From: Warburgia ugandensis | Taxonomy: Eukaryota > Streptophyta > Magnoliopsida > Canellales > Canellaceae | Assembly (NCBI GenBank): GCA_035236585.1 | Contig: CP141127.1 | Location: forward strand, 50,978,001 to 51,042,000 | DNA length: 64,000 bases | Direction of reading: 5' to 3' | Shown here: positions 56,881 to 64,000 of the stretch, piece after piece | Position numbering within the stretch: the stretch's first letter is position 1 | Layout of the letters: every line of letters starts with the position of its first letter | Translations under genes and position numbers: made by a program | The notes under the pieces: generated by a model | What the model saw: the letters and a program-made list of their open reading frames with translations, nothing else | What the model was told of the DNA's origin: nothing | Databases searched by the model: none

Positions 56881-59139
56881 GGATGAAAAAAGGTATCTTC
56901 CACCAGTAAAACATTAACTGGTTGAATAATAATAATAATAAGAGCATAAAAGGTTAGTAAATTATCTAATCCTAATAAAAATTGTAAGTAAGATAAGGAT
57001 GATCAAACAAGATCCATAGGATCTTGAATGGTCAAGAACAATAAGAATCCTAATGTTGTATTTTATTAGGTATCCATGTATATATGTTGTAGACAAATCT
57101 AGATCATTAGATTAGATAATCCAAACCCTTGATCAAATATGATTCAAGGAAGAGAACTAGGATCGTCCTCCTTAGGGATGATCAAATAATTGAACTTAGA
57201 TCAAAGAAGAACTAGATGATAGAAGATCTAGGCCCTTGATCTTTATCAACAAGTATAAATTGTTGATCAAAGGATCTATAAAAGATGAAGATCAAAGAGA
57301 TGGACACACAAAGACTTAGAATAGAAAATACTTAGATATGAAAGATTAGAAGATTATTCTAACTGTTAGATCTATTGATCAATAGGATAAATACTATATG
57401 AGGAAGATAGATTATATGGATGATAGGAACACAAGACAGATCTAGATCCTTTCTATGAAAGGACAAGATTAGATAAGGAAGATAAATAGGAGATTATCCA
57501 AAATTGTACAGATAATGATTGTATGTATGTATTTGCATATTACATACGTCAATTATGGAAGATATGAAGGGATGGATCACTACATGAAGGTAGAAGGAAC
57601 TTTAAGAATACAAGACCTATGGTCTATGGAATTGTTGTTATACGTAGACATTATAATTCTTAAGGAAGATAATATGCTTAGTTACATTTGAATCATAATT
57701 CATGTATATGAGATAGAAATAACTATTGAAATTAGATGGAATACATAAAAAATATCTGGGTATCATTTATGATTACCCCTAAACTTAGATAAGAACATAA
57801 TAATAATGGATATCATTTGTATCAAATGAGTATCCTTACACTTAATAACATTTGGTATATGAATACCAAATTAAAGGAAATGGGGATCATTTACAATAAA
57901 TGATTAATCCCTAAATTTATATGAACATGGGTATCATTCATTGTAAATGAGGATCCCTAAATCTGGAAATGGAATTATATCCTTAGCATGGGGATATTGA
58001 ATACGAGGATGATAATATAAACAAACAAATTGTCTGAGATGTATAAGAAGTATTTTATATACAAGCATGGAGGCTTGTGGTTTTGTTTTAAACAGGCATA
58101 AGCCTGGAGATGCTATGCTAGGGAAGTTATGGGCGTTTGGCCACCTGCTTCTTGATATTTGATGATATTATGATACCTTACCCAAAGAGAGGCTAAAAGT
58201 CGGGTGGGGCAATTATGGGAAGGCCCCAGTGTGAAAGTCCTATCTCCCCACATGGGCAGTGACACAATATTTTTCACCGTGGTATCAGTAGTGAACAGGG
58301 CAGTTATCCGAGTGTGCTAGTACGGATCAGACTGCAACATAGTAGTCCTTGAGTATTTTGCATTATGATACATGGCATAGTGAGATGCCAATACTGCCCT
58401 AACGAGGGAGTATTTTTCTAGCAAAAGTCTAGATGATTTATCAACTAAGTATATCTAAGTATGATTATTGATCTTTGAGTTATTGACTATTTTTCACTGT
58501 TTTTGACTGTATATATACATACAATATAGTGGTAAGTGGTTTGAAATTATCATAGTAGATGTTACATGATAAATTATATGATAGAATATCATATATGGTA
58601 TGGTTCATGGAAATTGAATTATGTGATTCATATGGAATATGATGATTATGAATACTGTACTTTTGAATTATACGATTCCATATATTCTTGAATCCCCTAA
58701 CAAGCATAGTTTGATGAGATATTATAAATGTTTGAATGTTTCCAATATCTTAGATACAGAAAGAAAAGAATGGAGGGATACGACTTGGGAAGATGAAGAC
58801 CATATTGTTGATCACGACTATGTACATTTGTGAACGGATTGGATTGAATTTTGATTTGTGTATTTTGGACATAAGATGTAATAAAGGGGCTGTGTATGTG
58901 AACCATTGGATCGATCCTACAATTTTAATAAAATGAGTTTCTTTGGAAACATACGTTGTATACAAAAATTATGTATGTATATGTGAGTGAAATGTGGCAT
59001 TCAGGTTTTCTGAAAAGAATTTCAAAGAATTTTTTTTTTGCTGCTTAAGTTATCAAAATGTTTGCAAAATTGGTTGACCACCATTTGAAAATAAATAAGA
59101 AAATATAATTCAAAAACCTGGGTCATCACACGATTACCT

Positions 59140-59156
59140 CTTATGTAATGGTGCCA
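59140..59156 (-). other. T2 primer-binding site (tRNA-Asp type)
   Basis: Minus strand TGGCACCATTACATAAG after TGTTTTT, next to the 5' LTR. The first eight bases fit the tRNA-Asp complement well (TGGCGCCG); the rest has drifted. Confidence 0.65.
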
Positions 59157-59164
59157 AAAACATT

Positions 59165-60800
59165 TGAAACAATTATTCCACTATCATGATCATAAGGGAT
59201 TTACACTAGAAAGATTACAAGATGATGTGATAAAATGATCAAATGGATGAGATTGCTTTAAGAGAATTAATTATGATTAAAAGTTAGGATTAGAGATTAC
59301 CTCAACTAGTATTAGGGTCCACTACTAGTTATTCCTCTTTATAACTTAAGAAGAAGATTGAAACTATGATCATTTTCTTGGAGTGTGGTTTCTTTGAAAA
59401 TTTAACTTAAAAATAATTGATCATTAGAAACTAGATAGATTATCAAATCCTAATAATTTCATGTAAAACCTAACTTTAATGAATTGAGGATTAATTCTAG
59501 GTACTTATTATGAAAGGTAATGACATTGAATATAAGAATTGTACTAAGGGCAATTCTATCTTTTCCAAATTTAGATAAATTTCAAATAAAGTTTTCTTAT
59601 ACATTTAAGACATTAGGAATTAATGAGTGGTGTTTCCTAATGTTATGCTAAGATCACTCTAATTCTAGACAAAAATAAACTTGCCTAACATAATTAGAAA
59701 ACTAGTTTTCAGCTTTTCTTTTTCTAAATTTAACCTCTAGCTCACTGCCATTCATAACATTTGGAAGCTAGAATGATGGTAATAGATAGTAGATCAAACT
59801 AGTAAGCAATCCTTGTATGAAATTTCAAAGCAAATGAATGGGAAAGAGACTAAGAGAGATAGACTTGCAGTGAACACTTATTTTCTTCCCTTCAAGCTCT
59901 TACAGAGGATGTATTACAACAAATTATTCTAAGAAATTAGTAAAAACAATGGATTACTACCTAATGGATGGAAGAGAGAGTAGAGTTTATTTTTTTCTCT
60001 CTTTCTTTTCATTTGTCTCCTCCTCTATTCTCTATTCTCCCTTCTCCCCCTCCTTCACACTTTCACCTCATTTTGATGTCCAAGCCTCCTCCTCTTATAG
60101 AGAATGAGGAGTAGCTAATGTCACTAGCCCTTCTCAATCTCCTTGAGCCCCATTCACCTACAATTGACTCTCTCCTCCTATCACACCATCTATTGATAAA
60201 AGTAGAATAGTCCTAGGAGCTTTCTCTCTATAGTAGTAATATCTCTCTCTTGTTTGCAAGAGGTCAAGAGGGATCATTCATGTGTGATCGATTGTCATCT
60301 TATGTTGTCACATAGACTCTCTCAGCATTCATACGTTATACATTCATCCTTGTGGGTCCTTGATGTGTGTAAGAATGAAAGAGTGAGTGGGGCCCATGTA
60401 TTAATTTTCTCTTTTACAATGTAACGTGAGTAGTTATAGGCATGCATGACCTTGGTGGTGAAACAGATGGATCCTCAAAGATTTGAGATTCTACTTCTTT
60501 AATTGGTATGATTCATCAAAATCAGATTGATCTAAGCTATTCATTTATATCTAAGCTTGATTGACAAGATAAATTATTGATTAGCTTAATCCCTCCACTT
60601 AGATCTTAACATATACACTAGGAAACCTAGAAAAAACCTAATTAGTATTATTTCACAATTGGTTTTAAGCATAATTACAGGTGATCTAACTTTGAAAAAT
60701 GAATTGAATATTGGTTTTAGTGCAAATCCATCATTTGAGTGCAAAAATGATCATCTAATGCACTAAAGCAATAAAAATTTGTGATTTTTGTATACAATAT
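59165..60800 (-). repeat. T2 5' LTR, partly deleted
   Basis: Aligns with 14660-17870 of the 3' LTR (for example aagggatttrcac, ttgatgtccaagcctc, catgaccttggtggtgaaac) but lacks the first about 90 bases (plus-strand order), a 1.4-kb middle part, a smaller part near 60265, and the final aagcactcaaca. About half the length of its partner. Confidence 0.8.
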
Positions 60801-60970
60801 TGGGCTATTCTTGGCTGTTGAAAACTATCTGTAGCATGAATCCAAGGATACACTATATTTGATTGGAAAGAATTTTCCATTGCGGAAGTTTGAGTGTTTC
60901 TTAGATTTCTTGAGTTTTCTATATCTCTTAGAGAGAGCTAAGTGTGGTGAGGTGCCTAATTTTGTATCTT
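60801..60970 (+). repeat. CV left LTR, part 3
   Basis: GGGCTATTC, TAGCATGAATCCAAGGATA, ATTTCTT, TATATCTCTT, GTGGTGAGGT and TTTTGTATCTT follow the order of 63153-63315 in the right LTR. It continues part 2 once T2 is removed. The LTR match stops at 60970, where RT coding sequence begins. Confidence 0.8.
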
Positions 60971-62489
60971 GGAAAGTTGCATTAATTTTATAATCATTGC
61001 TTATTGAGTTTGAAGATGTATTTACTGAAAGATATACAACATTATAGTGACTATGTTCATGGCTCTATCCCTCCTAACAAAGCTGAATATCATATGAGTT
61101 TTTAAAGATTATGAAAAATTACAACATCAAATTGATGAATTAATTGCCAAAGGTTTGGTTAGAGAATGCAATAGTCCTTGGCTAGTACCTTCCCTTCTTG
61201 TGAACATGAAGAATGTGTATTGATAGGAGGGCAATGAATAACATAATGCTCAATTACACTTCCCAATCCCTCGCCTTGATGATCCACTAGATCAACTCCA
61301 TGGAGCTACTACTTTTTCAAAGATTGATCTTTGTAGCTAGCACCATCAAATTTGAATGAGACCACGTGATGAATGGAAGATGGCTTTTAAAACTAAAAAT
61401 GGACTCTATGAGTAGTTGGCTATGCCATTTAGCTTACTTAATGCTCCTAGCACTTTTATGCATTTAATGACTTATATCTTTAAACTGTTCAGTAGAAAAA
61501 TTCTTGTTGTGCACTTATATGATATTCTTTTGTATAGAAAAATTTAAGAGGAGTATTTAAGTCATCTTTGGCAAGTACTACATATTTTGCGAGAACAAAA
61601 GTTGTATGTTGAAGAAGTGGAATTTCTTCACCAATAGCCTTATTGTTTTGGGATATGTTATTTCAGTCAATGGAGTAAAGATTGATCCAAGTAAAGTGAA
61701 GGCTATTCTTAGTTGACCAATTTCTCAGTATCTTCATGATATTAGAAGCTTTTATTACCTCACCTGTTATTCATTAAGAATTTTAGCAATTTTATTGCTC
61801 CAATTATAGAATGTTTAAAGGGAGGAAATTGCAAGTGGAGGAAGCACAATGGTGCTTTGAACTTATCAAATGAAAGGTAACCAATGTTCCTATTTTCTCT
61901 TTACCAAATTTTGGACATATATTTGAAGTTGTTCATACAAGTTTGACTTATCTAGTATGAGGTTTTGTAGGAAAGAATATTTGCTAATAGGACTTGATAT
62001 TAACTCAAGCTAAATTTGCTTTCTACAGTTCCTATAGTCAAATTACAAGTTTTAGTCCTTTTGAAGTGGTGTATGAAAAGATTATTTGAACCCAATGGAT
62101 TGAGTAGTCCTCTCACTAGCCACTAATTTCAGTGGAGATTCTAAAGATAGAGATAAGCAAATCAAGAAAATGCATGAGTAGATCCAATCAAAGATTCAGA
62201 ATGAGAAGTATAAAGAACAAGCAAATGAGCACATAAAATTTAGTGAACTTCAAAAAGGAGATTTGATATGGGTGCATCTTAGAGAGGATTGATTTCCTCA
62301 AAGATAACACTTTAAGCTCAAGCCAATAGTAGACAAACCTTTTAAGGTTTTCAAGAAAATTTGTGAGAACGCTTACAAGATCAAGCTACCTACATAATTC
62401 AAAGTTTTAAATACTTTCAACATAGTGGATCCTTCACCATTCAAAGGAGATGATGATGCAAATAGCTTGGAGACGAGTTGTTTTCAGCA
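60971..62489 (+). pseudogene. CV pol remnant: RT, RNase H start, integrase C-terminus
   Basis: RT landmarks in order: IEFEDVFTE (about 61000), VRECNSPWLVPSLL (61158-61200), FPIPRLDDPLDQLHGAT (61260-61310), MAFKTKNGLYE (61380-61410), MPFSLLNAPSTFMHLM (61425-61475). The active-site block reads HLYDILLY (about 61510-61535), so the first of the two catalytic Asp residues of YxDD is gone. 61600-61970 covers GVKIDPSKVKAI and the start of RNase H. At about 61990 it jumps to the integrase end: AEFAFYSSYSQITSFSPFEV, then Lys-rich text and FKVFKKI and AYKIKLP blocks. Many stops and shifts. The wording is that of the chromovirus lineages; no chromodomain was identified. Confidence 0.85.
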
Positions 62490-62498
62490 TTGGGAGAA
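62490..62498 (+). promoter_or_regulatory. CV polypurine tract
   Basis: ttgggagaa directly before the LTR start TGACACAC. Confidence 0.7.
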
Positions 62499-63583
62499 TG
62501 ACACACTAGTGTCCAAAATTCCAAGATCAATGGTGGATCAAGAGAGATCAAGGATGATCAAGCATTAAACAACTAAGATCATTGCCAAACCCTCGTGGAT
62601 CAAAACCTTTTTGACACATTAGATCATGGAGGAGTGGATGACTTAAGTCTTGAAAGAATCAACAATTTAGATTGGCTGGAAGAGGCATCTTGGAACCAAA
62701 CTAAAAAAATGCCTAGACTATATGATGATTGGGCATCTTGGATTAAATGATGGAAGGCATCTTAGATTATCACAAATGGACATTGAACATGACACAATGG
62801 GAGGAGTCCCATGGTCCACCATAGCATTTTTCAATTTTTCCATGGTCAAAAGACTTCCTAATTCCATGGTCCAGACATTTTCTAAATGCCTTTCTTGGTA
62901 AGGTGCATTGACTAGTCAAACATTCCAAATCAGCAAAGACTAAGAAAAGTTCTTGCATGTGAAATCAAGGAATTTAGGAACTTGCTTATTTGTAATACAT
63001 GTGTATGGAAACTCTTTGAATGTGTTTAAGCCATACTTAGAAAGTCATATTTTGAAGGACCTAGTTTAGCCAATATTTAAAAAACATTTTTTAGCTTTGG
63101 AAACTATTGTAGTTAGCTAGTTGCTTTGTAGTTTGTGCATTGCTTATTTGGGAGGGCTATTCCTAATTATTTAAACTCCTTTTTAGCATGAATCCAAGGA
63201 TATATTATAGTTGAATTGGACATTTATTCCATTGTGATAGTTTGAATGCATCTCAAATTTCTTATATCTCTTGGAAGGGTCCAATGGATGGTGAGAGGTA
63301 GTTTTGTATCTTTAAGGTGGTGATTGATCTATGTCCTTAAAATTGGTGGCCTAATTTCTACCCATAGTTCTCAATCTCTTTGGTAGTGTTTTTGTATGCA
63401 AGGAGAGGTGAGCTATTACTACACCTTGGTTCTATGTCTCTATGGTGGTGATTATTCTATATCCACAGAGTGATAGTTATTTTCATACTTTAGTCCTATA
63501 TCTTTAAGGTAGTGAATGTTCTGTATCCATAGAGTGGTAAACGATTTACAATGTATCATATTATCTTCTATTTTACTTGTTTA
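62499..63583 (+). repeat. CV complete LTR (shared by two head-to-tail copies)
   Basis: Starts TGACACACTAGTGTCC and ends close to the primer-like site at 63586. About 1.09 kb. It has pol plus PPT on its left and primer site plus gag on its right. It preserves the uninterrupted sequence at both insertion points seen in the left LTR (around 63000 and 63150). End position uncertain by about 5 bases. Confidence 0.75.
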
Positions 63584-63585
63584 TC

Positions 63586-63597
63586 TAGTATCAATTT
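63586..63597 (+). other. CV primer-binding site (tRNA-iMet type, decayed)
   Basis: TAGTATCAATTT compared with TGGTATCAGAGC, the usual start of the initiator tRNA-Met complement: 8 of 12 match, in the right place between LTR and gag. Confidence 0.55.
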
Positions 63598-64000
63598 AGT
63601 GGAAATCTTACGGTTGCAATGACATTTTGTGTATAGTGAACTATTAATTTTGACAAATATGCTTGTGATATTGAGATGGACAACCTAAGGAGATAAACCG
63701 AATAGCTCTAAGAATACTTAGATCAATATAGTAGTCATGGTGATAGGGGATGTGAGAACTCTAACATTGAATCCTCTGACAATGACTTAGATGATTCTCT
63801 TTCTTTTTCTACAAAAAGTGGAGGTCTGATAGGAGATCATCATTGAACAATGCTCTTAGAAGGAAGCATGATTTTCACTTTTCATGAGTGAAAGTGAATG
63901 TTCCAAAGTTTGAGGGAAAGAGGTAACCTGATGAATTACTAGACCTACTTCATATGATTGAACAAGTTTTTAGATATAAGTAGTTCTTAGAAGATGCTAA
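63598..64000 (+). pseudogene. CV gag start, running off the window
   Basis: After a leader with broken coding text (acidic and Ser-rich, SSDNDLDDSLSFST near 63770-63815), codons from 63888 read VKVNVPKFEGK, PDELLDLLHMIEQVF and FLEDA, the N-terminal pattern of Gypsy gag proteins (IPxFxGKxxPxxxLxWLxxxExVF). Two in-frame stops in the last 110 bases. Because it lies to the right of an LTR that also closes a left copy, it belongs to a second copy. Confidence 0.75.

Larger units (their letters stand above)
51456..59130 (+). mobile_element. X: large LTR-type insertion (about 5.1 kb without S3), inserted in T2 leader
   Basis: Starts TGTAATAATCCC and ends ..CTGGGTCATCACA; on minus its end reads TGTGATGACCCAGG, like the S2/S3 start, so it is a relative in opposite orientation. 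Flanks TGATT (51451-51455) and CGATT (59131-59135), one mismatch; across it the T2 leader rejoins its primer site. A TATA-like box CTATAAATA (54633-54641) on plus is followed by a pyrimidine-rich stretch (54710-54775), as in LTR U3/R. No two halves repeat each other by eye, so it is a very long solo LTR or a shuffled derivative. It includes a leader-box-like segment (56500-56880). Open frames such as 58480-58965 are shadows. Confidence 0.65.

Noticed and set aside
58480-58965. Cluster of four short open frames on both strands
   Set aside because: Mutually overlapping shadows in X; low-complexity Ile/Tyr/His content and no domain.

Overview
The window is nuclear DNA of a flowering plant: AT-rich, microsatellite-laden and almost entirely made of decayed transposable elements. 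Priming sites of the tRNA-Asp and initiator tRNA-Met types, a CACTA element with TNP2-type transposase, and a plant-type SINE tail all point to an angiosperm. The species cannot be named from the sequence. No intact host gene was recognised; one weak candidate for a host-gene 5' end lies near 9640-10260.

Left part. 1-870 is a broken Ty1/Copia pol (minus). 871-3658 is unassigned. 3659-8570 is a truncated Ty3/Gypsy element of Athila/Tat type (called T1, plus): an LTR carrying a SINE fragment, a decayed tRNA-Asp primer site, a gag C-terminus with zinc knuckle split by a foldback DNA transposon (6028-6928), a protease piece, and then directly the 3' noncoding region with no reverse transcriptase. 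8571-11763 is unassigned.

Right part (11764-64000) is one nested stack that can be read layer by layer from LTR ends and target-site duplications (TSDs). Layer 0 is a chromovirus-like Gypsy element (CV, plus), with LTR pieces at 11764-12208, 14485-14580 and 60801-60970, pol remnants at 60971-62489, a complete LTR at 62499-63583, then a primer site and a second gag running off the window. Layer 1, inside the first CV LTR, is a solo LTR S1 (12209-14479, TSD TATGT) and a minus-strand Athila/Tat-type element T2 (14581-60800). Layer 2, inside T2, is a CACTA transposon (19278-49685, TSD AAC) and a large LTR-type insertion X (51456-59130, TSD tgatt/cgatt). Layer 3, inside the CACTA, is T3 (20637-29899, TSD TACCC) in the TNP2 gene, T4 (37395-45780, TSD TTGAT) in an intron of the ULP1-like gene, and solo LTR S2 (45838-48511, TSD GTAGT/GTAGG) at the following splice acceptor; inside X is solo LTR S3 (51941-54553, TSD GGGAA). 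With insertions removed, the CACTA is about 10.1 kb, T2 about 8.1 kb, X about 5.1 kb and CV (left LTR to PPT) about 2.2 kb.

Functionally, the CACTA once carried a TNP2 transposase, a Transposase_24/TNP1-like gene and a ULP1 (C48) cysteine protease module, with arrays of short inverted motifs at both ends and also in its middle. T1-T4 share one layout: tRNA-Asp-type primer site, a long leader with a conserved box, a gag (clear in T1 and T3) or an unrecognised short ORF, no polymerase genes, and two G-run signatures before the 3' LTR. They look like a non-autonomous gag-only or large-derivative family that relied on polymerase supplied by relatives elsewhere. All coding regions seen are interrupted, so the window reads as a record of successive insertions and not as active loci.
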